Below are positions 43,453 through 51,626 of a stretch of DNA of 64,000 nt, in pieces; position 1 is the stretch's first letter; each line of letters opens with the position of its first letter. Under the pieces are notes generated by a model. That model ran no database searches. It was not told the origin of the DNA and worked only from the letters and a program-made list of their open reading frames with translations. A program made the translations under genes and the position numbers. The stretch is from Sphingobacteriales bacterium (lineage in GTDB: Bacteria > Bacteroidota > Bacteroidia > Sphingobacteriales > Sphingobacteriaceae): NCBI GenBank assembly GCA_025353765.1, contig JANXOD010000016.1:310001-374000 (forward strand). Reading direction: 5' to 3'.

Positions 43453-44829
43453 TTATGCTACTTCCTCTTCCTCTAAAAGTTTTTGATCTAGTTGCTTGCT
43501 GGCCTTAGCGCCTAATTTTTTTATTTTTTCCGCTGTATTTGTAAGATTTCCCCGCCCCGTTGAAAGTTTGTTAACCGCTTTTTCGTATATCTCCTGACTT
43601 TGTTTTATACTTTTTCCAAGACCATCCATATCTCCGATAAAGCCTACGAATTTATCATACATCTCACCGCTTAAACGTGCTATTTCCATTACATTTTTAT
43701 TTTGACGCTCTTGTTTCCATATGCTAGCAATAGTACGCAAAGTGGCCAATAAGGTAGAAGGGCTAACAATTACAACACGTTTATCCCAGGCAAAATTAAA
43801 TAGATCGGCATCTTTTTGAACAGCAATACTAAAACAAGATTCTATAGGGATAAATAGCATCACAAAATCAGGCGAATTAATTTTATACAAGTCGCTGTAG
43901 TTTTTAGATGAAAGATTATTTACATGATTTTTAATGGACAAAATATGTTGTTTTGTAAACAACTCTCTATCTTCCTCATTATCGCAATCTACCAGTCGTG
44001 TGTATGCAATTAAAGAAACTTTTGCATCTACAACCAAGTGCTTTTCATCCGGAAGATCAATAATTACATCAGGTTGAAAACTACTGCCCTCTAAGGTTTT
44101 TATATTAGCCTGGATACGATATCCCCGGTCTTTAACCAAACCGGAACGCTCCAGAACGCGTTCTAAAATTATTTCGCCCCAATTGCCCTGCTTTTTATTG
44201 TCGCCTTTTAATGCCTTGGTTAGATTTTGGGTTTCAAGACTCATCATTTTATTGAGATCCATTAATTGGGTAATCACACCTTTTAATGTGTTACGCTCAT
44301 CCGATTCTGCTTTATAAACCTTATCCACCTTTTCTTCAAAAGCTTTGATGTTTTCTTTAAGGGGATTTAAGAGAATATCCAGATTGCTACGGTTTTGTTC
44401 AGTAAACTTCTGTGTTTTTTCATCCAGAATTTTTGTAGCAATCAATTCAAAATCCTTATTAAATTTCTCCTGATTTTTTTGCATCTCAATAGTCTGTTCG
44501 GCAATCTTTTGTTTTTGAGCTTCCATCCATGATCGGGAACTTTCTAATGATTGATTAACTTGGGCTAACTTTTCGCGTTCGCGTGATAATTCTTCTATCA
44601 ATCTCTCTTGTTCCGTTTTAAGTAAAGAGGTAATATTTTCTTTTTCGAGCTGAAAATTCTGTGATCTTTCTTCGGCTTTAGCCAAACTAATTTTCAATTG
44701 ATCATTTTCAATCTTTAACCGATTAAGCTCCGCCATATCCGGCTCAACAGACGCCTTAGACCGTCTAAAATAAAACAGAATAACAATTAAAAGAATTATA
44801 CTAGCAGCCAGTAAAATTTGCTTGTCCAT
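43453..44829 (-). CDS. rmuC: DNA recombination protein RmuC
   Basis: An N-terminal membrane anchor (ILLAASIILLIVILFYF, about 5-21) is followed by a long coiled coil (about 30-200) and the RmuC nuclease-fold core (about 205-420). NWGEIILERVLERSGL, FQPDVIIDLPDEKHLVVDAKVS and LFIPIESCF are diagnostic. RmuC limits DNA inversions and recombination at short repeats. The length of 458 is normal. Confidence 0.94.
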   Translation of the reverse strand: MDKQILLAASIILLIVILFYFRRSKASVEPDMAELNRLKIENDQLKISLAKAEERSQNFQLEKENITSLLKTEQERLIEELSREREKLAQVNQSLESSRSWMEAQKQKIAEQTIEMQKNQEKFNKDFELIATKILDEKTQKFTEQNRSNLDILLNPLKENIKAFEEKVDKVYKAESDERNTLKGVITQLMDLNKMMSLETQNLTKALKGDNKKQGNWGEIILERVLERSGLVKDRGYRIQANIKTLEGSSFQPDVIIDLPDEKHLVVDAKVSLIAYTRLVDCDNEEDRELFTKQHILSIKNHVNNLSSKNYSDLYKINSPDFVMLFIPIESCFSIAVQKDADLFNFAWDKRVVIVSPSTLLATLRTIASIWKQERQNKNVMEIARLSGEMYDKFVGFIGDMDGLGKSIKQSQEIYEKAVNKLSTGRGNLTNTAEKIKKLGAKASKQLDQKLLEEEEVA

Positions 44830-44897
44830 TCACTAAAATTTTTATCAAAAATAATCAAATTGATACTTAAATAATCCCTTAAAGGGAATTGACAGGA

Positions 44898-46037
44898 TTA
44901 AGAATTTAAGACAAGGTTGGCTACCTGTTCACCAACCAAACTACCTATGGCAACACCCATCCCATTACAGCGGATACTACAGAAAATATTTGGCTTTATT
45001 TGCTTAATAATGGGGCTTAATTTATCGCCAAAGCCCATAACTCCACTCCAACGTTGTTCTATTTTTACTTTTTGCTTTGGTAGTATAACATCAAAAAGTA
45101 ATTCTTCCAAAGCAGATTGAACAGGGTTTGTAATGCCGGACTCTATAGTTTCTTCCGCCTTAAAATCTAGATTACGGCCTCCCCCTAATAGAATTCGGTT
45201 ATTAATATTTCTGAAATAATAATACCCGTGATCATAATGAAAAGTTCCTTTAATTTTTAATCCTTCAATGGGTTCGGTAATTAAAACCTGCCCGCGACCA
45301 GGAAGTATATTTAAATCTGGATAAAATGCAGATGTAAAAGCGTTTGTAGCCAGAATAATTTTTTTTGTACGAAAATCTCCCTGACTGGTTTGCAAAGTTA
45401 TTTCAGTAGAATTATTGCAGATTTTTTTAACATAGCAATTGTTAAAAACAGCTACCCCTAAACCCTGCACTTTAGATAAAAGGGCCCGCATCATTTTACC
45501 GGTGTCAATTTGGGCCTCGTATTTATTTTTTATAATAGTTTGGATTCTATTTAAACCGAAATCAACAATTTTTTCATTGGATACCGAATAAATATCTGGC
45601 TTACCTATAACCTGTGCAAAAAGTTGGTTAAAATATGAGATTTGATCAACACATTGACTAGCAAAATTAACATCCCGATCTTTAAAAATTTCATACCCGT
45701 TCCATTGCTTAAAATCAATACCGTGTTCCCCTAAATTACTACGTAGTTTTTCCAAACCTTTCCACCTCATTTCTACTACTTTCAATAATTCTTCTTCGGT
45801 AGTATTTTCAAGCTCATCTATGATCTCAGAAATACTTCCAAAACAGGCGAATCCGGCATTTTTTGTACTTGCGCCGGCAGGTAAAAACCCGGCTTCCAAA
45901 ACTCCGACCTTTAGTTTAGGTTGTGTTTGTTTTAAGTGAAGGGCAGCGCTTAAGCCCACAATTCCGCTGCCTACAATTAAAACATCGTATCCGGATAAAA
46001 AAGAAGTTTGTTCCCAGTAGGAAAAATTTGAATTCAT
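44898..46037 (-). CDS. FAD-dependent amino-acid-type oxidoreductase (DadA/DAO family)
   Basis: The Rossmann FAD motif DVLIVGSGIVGLSAALHL (about 19-36) begins a DAO domain. Later come KNAGFACFGS (about 59-68), AQIDTGKMMRALLSKV, LPGRGQVLITEP and GVMGFGDKLSPII. Such proteins oxidise amines or amino acids, feeding electrons onward. The substrate cannot be predicted. The start MNSNFSYWEQT is consistent. It is divergent from the YugP-type peptidase and lies downstream of nothing related. Confidence 0.85.
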   Translation of the reverse strand: MNSNFSYWEQTSFLSGYDVLIVGSGIVGLSAALHLKQTQPKLKVGVLEAGFLPAGASTKNAGFACFGSISEIIDELENTTEEELLKVVEMRWKGLEKLRSNLGEHGIDFKQWNGYEIFKDRDVNFASQCVDQISYFNQLFAQVIGKPDIYSVSNEKIVDFGLNRIQTIIKNKYEAQIDTGKMMRALLSKVQGLGVAVFNNCYVKKICNNSTEITLQTSQGDFRTKKIILATNAFTSAFYPDLNILPGRGQVLITEPIEGLKIKGTFHYDHGYYYFRNINNRILLGGGRNLDFKAEETIESGITNPVQSALEELLFDVILPKQKVKIEQRWSGVMGFGDKLSPIIKQIKPNIFCSIRCNGMGVAIGSLVGEQVANLVLNS

Positions 46038-46109
46038 GTGCTTTTAAAGGCAAGTATCCATAAAACAATTTCTGTTCATTATTCTTTTTAAATAGTAAAT
46101 ATCAAAACT

Positions 46110-46802
46110 ATGGGATTATTATTATTTATAGTCATTGCTCTTGTAAGTTTTATTGTGCAATGGCGGTTTAAAAGCAAATTTAAACAATATTCAGAAATGC
46201 CATTAGCCTCCGGATTAAGTGGTAAAGATATCGCAGAAAAAATGTTACAGGATAACGGTATAGTTAATGTAAATATCATTTCTGTTGGAGGTCAATTATC
46301 TGATCATTATAATCCTGCAGACAGAACTGTAAACTTAAGTCCGGAAGTATACCACGGACAGAGTGTGGCAGCAGCGGCAGTTGCTTCTCATGAATGTGGC
46401 CATGCGGTACAACATGCTAAAGCATATGCATGGTTATCATTGCGTACTGCAATTGTTCCAGTTGTAAGTATAGCTTCAAACCTGCTTCAATGGGTTTTTA
46501 TGTTAGGAATTATTATGGCGGCTTCATCTTTGGGTTATACATTATTGCTGGTGGCTTTTGCCGCAATGGTTGTAATCACCTTGTTTAGTTTGATCACCTT
46601 GCCTGTAGAATTTGATGCAAGTCGCAGAGCTTTAGCCTGGTTAAATATGAAAAGAGGAATTATGCAAACCAATGTGGAATATGCGCAGGCGAAAGATGCT
46701 TTATGGTGGGCTGCAATGACTTATGTTGTTGCGGCTTTAGGAGCCATTGCTCAATTATTATATCTGTTTATGATGCTTTTTGGCGGTAGAAGAAATCGTT
46801 AG
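46110..46802 (+). CDS. Zinc metallopeptidase, YugP-type
   Basis: The 230-residue membrane protein has an N-terminal helix (LLLFIVIALVSFIVQW), an HExxH motif in ASHECGHAVQHA (about 91-102) and three more hydrophobic segments (about 112-160, 195-225). YugP family peptidases match this plan in order and size. The substrate is unknown. The start MGLLLFIVIALV is preferred. A strong hairpin terminator follows, shared with apaG. Confidence 0.9.
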   Translation: MGLLLFIVIALVSFIVQWRFKSKFKQYSEMPLASGLSGKDIAEKMLQDNGIVNVNIISVGGQLSDHYNPADRTVNLSPEVYHGQSVAAAAVASHECGHAVQHAKAYAWLSLRTAIVPVVSIASNLLQWVFMLGIIMAASSLGYTLLLVAFAAMVVITLFSLITLPVEFDASRRALAWLNMKRGIMQTNVEYAQAKDALWWAAMTYVVAALGAIAQLLYLFMMLFGGRRNR

Positions 46803-46829
46803 AATATATTAACTATTAATACGGTAAAT

Positions 46830-46862
46830 CCCCGTTTTTGATTTATTCAAAACGGGGGGTTA
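46830..46862. terminator. Bidirectional terminator between yugP-type and apaG
   Basis: CCCCGTTTT pairs with AAAACGGGG (9 bp, loop of about 10 nt). It lies between the stop of the peptidase gene at 46802 and the stop of apaG at 46883. The flanks on both sides are T/A-rich, so it can end both convergent transcripts. Confidence 0.7.
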
Positions 46863-46882
46863 TTAATTATTTACACAAATCT

Positions 46883-47269
46883 TTAGTTTAATTTATACGG
46901 TGCAATTAAATAAAATATGGGCACATTTACCTGAAATCGACTACCATCAGCAATACGTTTCATCTCATAAAATCCTTTCATACTTCCTATATCGGTTTTT
47001 AAATTACATCCCGAAACATATTCGTGGCTATCGCCCGGCTCAATAACAGGTTGTTGGCCAACTACACCTTCTCCATCTACGTCGCGATGAGCCCCGTTAG
47101 AATCAAAAATTTTCCAGTGGCGATTAAGCAATTGAACACTGTGCTCAGTAAGGTTCTCTATACTTACTTTATAGGCAAACATAAAATGTTCATTTGCCGG
47201 ATTTGAATACTCTGGCTGGTAGATAGTTTCTACTGATACTTTTACGCCATCTGTTATTTCGGTTACCAT
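46883..47269 (-). CDS. apaG: ApaG (Co2+/Mg2+ efflux-associated protein)
   Basis: ApaG is a single Ig-like beta domain. The signature block VGQQPVIEPGDSHEYVSGCNLKTDIGSM is present (about 70-97), as are FAYKVSIENLTEHSVQLLNRHWKI and the N-terminal DGVKVSVET. Normal length is about 125-130 residues. I start at MVTEITDGV (47269); the longer track frame begins with TTG and adds six unconserved residues. The biochemical role is unclear despite the cobalt-magnesium name. Confidence 0.93.
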   Translation of the reverse strand: MVTEITDGVKVSVETIYQPEYSNPANEHFMFAYKVSIENLTEHSVQLLNRHWKIFDSNGAHRDVDGEGVVGQQPVIEPGDSHEYVSGCNLKTDIGSMKGFYEMKRIADGSRFQVNVPIFYLIAPYKLN

Positions 47270-47437
47270 AGTTAAATGTTTATTCAATTAGTAAATGTCA
47301 AATTTCTAGCAATTTTAAGATAAGAGTATCTGCTGTTTTATTGGGATAATATTCCATCTTTTGTAAATTCATTAATTAGTGTTTAATAATCTAATATAAA
47401 CAAAAATGTTGTTATTAAAAATAAATTAAAATTTTAA

Positions 47438-48430
47438 TTAAATTATTTCAAATTCAAACTTTTCATCTATTTCTTCTAAAACCGATTGAATGTCCTGAAT
47501 GTTTTCAAATGACACCAATTTCATTCGAAATTCTTTAAAATTTGGAATTCCTTTGAAATAATTAGAGTAATGTCTTCTCATTTCAAAAACACCTGTTTTT
47601 TCACCTTTCCAAGCAATTGATTTATCTAAATGCGTACGACAAACCTCCACTCTTTCACTTATTGTTGGTCCGGGTAAATGCTCTCCGGTTTTAAAAAAAT
47701 GTTTTATTTCTCTAAAGATCCAGGGATATCCAATAGCTGCACGACCAATCATGATTCCGTCTATTTCATACTCCAATTTCCAGTTCGCAGCTTTTTCAAC
47801 CGTATCTACATCTCCATTCCCAAAAATTGGGATCCTTATCCTTGGATTTCTTTTGATCTCACGTATTAATGTCCAGTCGGCACTGCCTTTGTACATTTGA
47901 GCACGCGTGCGACCATGAATAGTTAATGCCTGTATCCCAATATCTTGTAAACGTTCAGCAACTTCGTATACGTTTTTTGTGTTATCATCCCAACCTAAAC
48001 GCGTTTTTACGGTAACCGGGAGATGAGTAGATTCAACAACCGCTTTGGTCATTTTTACCATTTTATCAATATCCTGTAATAGACTAGCTCCGGCACCACG
48101 ACAGGCCACATTTTTTACAGGGCATCCATAATTTATATCAATCAAATCCGGGTTTACTTCAGAAGCTATACGTGTAGCCTCACGCATAGTTTCAATTTCG
48201 CTTCCAAATATTTGTATTCCGATAGGGCGTTCATATTCAAAAATGTCAAGTTTCGCTCTACTTTTGGCGGCATCGCGTATCAACCCTTCTGAAGATATAA
48301 ATTCGGTATACATCATGTCCACGCCGTTTTGCTTGCACACAAAACGGAAAGGCGGATCACTCACATCTTCCATTGGTGCCAGTAGCAGCGGAAACTCTCC
48401 TAAATCTATATTTCCAATCTTAATTGACAT
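47438..48430 (-). CDS. dusB: tRNA-dihydrouridine synthase DusB
   Basis: This FMN enzyme reduces uridine to dihydrouridine in tRNA D loops. PLLLAPMEDVSDPPFR at the N-terminus, DINYGCPVKNVACRGAGA (about 98-115) with the catalytic Cys, TVKTRLGWDD, LTIHGRTRAQMYKGSADW and GIMIGRAAIGYPWIF are characteristic. The length of 330 fits DusB. It is divergent from the CPBP protease gene; a TAATTTTG -7-like box for it lies at 48475-48482. Confidence 0.94.
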   Translation of the reverse strand: MSIKIGNIDLGEFPLLLAPMEDVSDPPFRFVCKQNGVDMMYTEFISSEGLIRDAAKSRAKLDIFEYERPIGIQIFGSEIETMREATRIASEVNPDLIDINYGCPVKNVACRGAGASLLQDIDKMVKMTKAVVESTHLPVTVKTRLGWDDNTKNVYEVAERLQDIGIQALTIHGRTRAQMYKGSADWTLIREIKRNPRIRIPIFGNGDVDTVEKAANWKLEYEIDGIMIGRAAIGYPWIFREIKHFFKTGEHLPGPTISERVEVCRTHLDKSIAWKGEKTGVFEMRRHYSNYFKGIPNFKEFRMKLVSFENIQDIQSVLEEIDEKFEFEII

Positions 48431-48474
48431 TAGCTATCTTCAACGCAATATTTTGCACTTTAATTATTGAGCGG

Positions 48475-48482
48475 CAAAATTA
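48475..48482 (-). promoter_or_regulatory. Possible -7 box of dusB
   Basis: On the minus strand TAATTTTG fits TAnnTTTG. It lies about 45 bases upstream of the dusB start at 48430, in the divergent spacer shared with the CPBP gene. Confidence 0.4.
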
Positions 48483-48498
48483 CAAATAATTAATTACC

Positions 48499-49440
48499 AT
48501 GTCTGAATACAGGTCAACGGAGCGTCATCCTTTTATTTCATTGCTATTGCTGCTTGGGCTTGCATTTGCAGGAGCTTTTATTTTTACAATCATTGGAGTT
48601 ATTATTGGCGGGGCTATTTATGGAATTAAACCACTTTTTGAGATCGCATCCGGCAAACAAACTGCTTTAGATTTTTTAAAGCTAATACAGATATTTTCTT
48701 CTATGGGGATGTTTATTTTCCCGCCTTTATTTTTAGCCAGACTGGAAAGTAAAAATTGGATAGCATATTTAAAGCTCAACCGGTTTTCAATCTCTTTATT
48801 TATAGTTACTATTCTTATTGTATTTAGTTCCGGTGCTTTACTTGAATGGACTGCCGAGATGAATGGAAATATGAAACTTCCGGTTTTTCTAAAAGGAGTT
48901 GAAGACTGGATGCATAACCAGGAAATTCAATTAAGTAAATTGACTAAACAATTGCTAGTGATGAATTCTGTTCTGGCGTTAGTGGTTAATTTACTGATGA
49001 TTGCTATTATTCCCGCTATTGGTGAAGAGTTATTTTTTAGAGGCTGCTTACAGCGTATTTTTAAACGATGGATAGGTAACTATCATGCTGCTATCTGGGT
49101 AACAGCCATTATTTTTAGTGCGATACATATTCAATTTTATGGCTTTTTACCACGCATGCTTTTAGGAGCTCTATTTGGATATTTATTGGTTTGGAGTAAA
49201 AGTTTATGGTTGCCTATGCTGGCTCATTTTCTAAATAATGCAACAGCTGTAATTACTGCATATGTTTACCAGAAAAAAGGAATTTCCCTTGATAAACTGG
49301 ATCAGGCTGAATCTTTTTCATGGCCGGTATATTTGATTAGTTTTACAGCTACTTTAGTTTTATTATGGGTTTTTTATAAAAAATCTTTAATGAAACAATC
49401 AGAAATAGCAGCACAAACAGATGGAACAAGACTGGGTTAA
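48499..49440 (+). CDS. CPBP family intramembrane glutamic endopeptidase
   Basis: Eight hydrophobic segments fit the CPBP (Rce1-like) fold. The conserved motifs are GEELFFRGCLQRIF (about 175-188), the EExxxR block; SAIHIQFYGFLPRML (about 213-227), the FxxxH-type block; and MLAHFLNNATAV (about 240-251). The family cleaves prenylated or bacteriocin-related substrates in some bacteria; here the substrate is unknown. It overlaps DUF2007 by 20 bases. Confidence 0.88.
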   Translation: MSEYRSTERHPFISLLLLLGLAFAGAFIFTIIGVIIGGAIYGIKPLFEIASGKQTALDFLKLIQIFSSMGMFIFPPLFLARLESKNWIAYLKLNRFSISLFIVTILIVFSSGALLEWTAEMNGNMKLPVFLKGVEDWMHNQEIQLSKLTKQLLVMNSVLALVVNLLMIAIIPAIGEELFFRGCLQRIFKRWIGNYHAAIWVTAIIFSAIHIQFYGFLPRMLLGALFGYLLVWSKSLWLPMLAHFLNNATAVITAYVYQKKGISLDKLDQAESFSWPVYLISFTATLVLLWVFYKKSLMKQSEIAAQTDGTRLG

Positions 49441-49624
49441 GATATATACATCACATGATTTTTTTAAATCAGAGTTGGTTCGCCAAGTTTTGATAGATCA
49501 TGAAATAGAGACTATTTTAATGAATAAACAGTTCTCAGCCTATAATATGGGCGAAGTTGAAGTATATATTCATCAGGATAATTTTCAAAAAGCATTAGAA
49601 ATCATTATCAAAAACGAATTATAA
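49421..49624 (+). CDS. DUF2007 domain protein (small signal-transducing-type)
   Basis: The 67-residue protein KIYTSHDFFKSELVRQVLIDHEIETILMNKQFSAYN matches the small DUF2007 (putative signal-transducing) fold, ferredoxin-like in known structures. Its start lies 20 bases inside the CPBP gene, so it depends on translation of the upstream frame. CdsA follows 38 bases later, in the order CPBP-DUF2007-cdsA. The role is unknown. Confidence 0.82.
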   Translation: MEQDWVKIYTSHDFFKSELVRQVLIDHEIETILMNKQFSAYNMGEVEVYIHQDNFQKALEIIIKNEL

Positions 49625-49662
49625 TTTTAAAACATAATGCATAAAATCTCAATACTCTCTTC

Positions 49663-50469
49663 ATGAAAACACGGGCAATTACCGGATTCTTTTTTGTGGC
49701 CGTGATGCTGGCTTCAGTATTACTTGGAGTTTACGCGTTTACCTTGTTTTTTTTAATACTCAGCGTACTTTGTGTGGAAGAGTTTTACAGATTAATAAGT
49801 ACGGATGCTATTAAACCTCAAAAGCGTTGGGGATTAGCACTTGCAATAAGTATTTACCTACCACTAAGCATGTATTATTTCAGAGGAGAACCTTTGAAAA
49901 ATGTGCTGATATGTGTTCCCGTTTCAGTTTTAGTTATTGTGGCAGAGCTTTACCGCAAATATCAAAACCCATTTCATAATATAGCCTATACTTTATTGGG
50001 GGTATTGTTTGCAGCAATTCCATTCTGCTTCTTCTATGCGATAGCATTTACAGATGGTACCTATTCATCTCATTATCCATTAGCATTCCTTATTCTTCTT
50101 TGGGCAAGTGATACAGGAGCCTACTTGTTTGGCATTAAACTGGGTAAACATAAATTATTTGAGCGGCATTCACCTAAAAAAACATGGGAAGGCTTTATTG
50201 GCGGGATGATAACAAGTTTACTTGCTGCCACTGCAATTAGCGTATACTTTCATGAATTACCAATCATTCACTGGCTGGTAATTTCCTTAATTATTGCTAC
50301 AGCCGGAACATTAGGCGACCTATCAGAATCAATGCTTAAACGTAGTGTATCTGCTAAAGATTCCGGTTCACTTCTACCTGGCCATGGAGGCTTGCTTGAC
50401 CGTTTTGATGGCTTGCTGCTTGCGGCGCCCCTTGTATTTGTATATTTGCAGTTTATAAGCGCTTTCTAA
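49663..50469 (+). CDS. cdsA: Phosphatidate cytidylyltransferase CdsA
   Basis: CdsA makes CDP-diacylglycerol from phosphatidate and CTP, the entry point of phospholipid synthesis. It has about seven membrane segments. The C-terminal signature SMLKRSVSAKDSGSLLPGHG, followed by GLLDRFDG, matches the CdsA motif, and ASDTGAYLFGIKLGKHKLF is also conserved. The length of 268 is normal. It ends a CPBP-DUF2007-cdsA operon. Confidence 0.95.
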   Translation: MKTRAITGFFFVAVMLASVLLGVYAFTLFFLILSVLCVEEFYRLISTDAIKPQKRWGLALAISIYLPLSMYYFRGEPLKNVLICVPVSVLVIVAELYRKYQNPFHNIAYTLLGVLFAAIPFCFFYAIAFTDGTYSSHYPLAFLILLWASDTGAYLFGIKLGKHKLFERHSPKKTWEGFIGGMITSLLAATAISVYFHELPIIHWLVISLIIATAGTLGDLSESMLKRSVSAKDSGSLLPGHGGLLDRFDGLLLAAPLVFVYLQFISAF

Positions 50470-50558
50470 TAAATTAGCTTATATTTAATACCCAATTAAA
50501 CTGAATTATACTTTTAATTGTTTGATATAATCAGCACCCGTAAAGATAATACTCATTA

Positions 50559-51626
50559 ATGGAACAACCTGTTAATTCACAGCAAGAAAACGTTCCGAAA
50601 GAGAACGTTAGGAAGGACCGCTCTCTTTTATATATGGGAGCAGGTCTAAGCGCTGTTATTTTGATAATGGGTTATCTCACTTTTTTTGTCAATGACCTCA
50701 GTACATTATTCTCAACAAAAGAAAAAGTTATTCGAACAGCAAATAATAAATCTGAACTACTTAATAAAAACGCGGGGATGGATGATGTAGAAATACATAG
50801 TTCGTTGGTTAAGTTCATAGAGGCGTTTTACTACGATCAGCAACGGGGCTATTTTGATCCGCCGAGCTACTTTTCTAATATCACAGAAACATATTATAAT
50901 TTCCACAACCTAACCTATCAACGCCTTCGCGAGGTTCATTATAAGCGTTTATCTAATATGCTTAATATGTCGCAGAGTTGGAATGTATCCTCTTTAACCT
51001 ATACCCGGAATGGTTCGCAACTTATTGTTAATTTTTGGACACAGGTGAGTTATTATAGACCATCAACCCATAGGCAAGAATCCGCTGAAATAAAAAATGA
51101 GATGATTATTGATGAGAATGGGAAAATAGCATCATTACGTGAGTTGGAAGTCACAAATCTAAACTCCTATATTGTAGCTTCAAAAATTGATACAGCAGCA
51201 GCTGAAGGTGAAGAAACGGGCTATACCAATTCCGAAGTCGCAAAAGAATCTAATATTACTCAAACAGAATCTTCAGAAAATCCCGAAGGTAAGTCTGACA
51301 ATAAACTTTATGATTTAGGTACTGTTCAATCAGTTCCCGAATTTGTTGGCGGACAAAAAGCGTTGGCGAAGTATCTAAAATCAAATTTAAAATATCCACT
51401 TTCTGCGCAAGAAAATAATGTACAGGGAAAAGTATATATCAGTTTTGTCGTTAATAAAAATGGAGGCCTTACTGATTTAAAAATAATAAAAGGTATAGGT
51501 AACGGTTGTGACGAAGAAGCAATGCGTGTTTTAAAATCCAGCCCTGCATGGAAACCCGGGATGAACGATAATAAAGCGGTTAGAACATCTTATACACTTC
51601 CTATAACGTTCCAACTTGCTAATTAA
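50559..51626 (+). CDS. Energy transducer TonB-like protein
   Basis: A single N-terminal membrane helix (LLYMGAGLSAVILIMGYLTFF, about 24-44) is followed by an unusual, structured periplasmic domain (about 65-220) and an acidic linker. The C-terminal TonB domain (about 260-355) runs VPEFVGGQKALAKYLKSNLKYP, GKVYISFVVNKNGGLTDLKII and SSPAWKPGM. The middle domain replaces the usual proline-rich spacer, so it may be a TonB-domain protein with another role. It overlaps the convergent mfd gene by eight bases. Confidence 0.85.
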   Translation: MEQPVNSQQENVPKENVRKDRSLLYMGAGLSAVILIMGYLTFFVNDLSTLFSTKEKVIRTANNKSELLNKNAGMDDVEIHSSLVKFIEAFYYDQQRGYFDPPSYFSNITETYYNFHNLTYQRLREVHYKRLSNMLNMSQSWNVSSLTYTRNGSQLIVNFWTQVSYYRPSTHRQESAEIKNEMIIDENGKIASLRELEVTNLNSYIVASKIDTAAAEGEETGYTNSEVAKESNITQTESSENPEGKSDNKLYDLGTVQSVPEFVGGQKALAKYLKSNLKYPLSAQENNVQGKVYISFVVNKNGGLTDLKIIKGIGNGCDEEAMRVLKSSPAWKPGMNDNKAVRTSYTLPITFQLAN

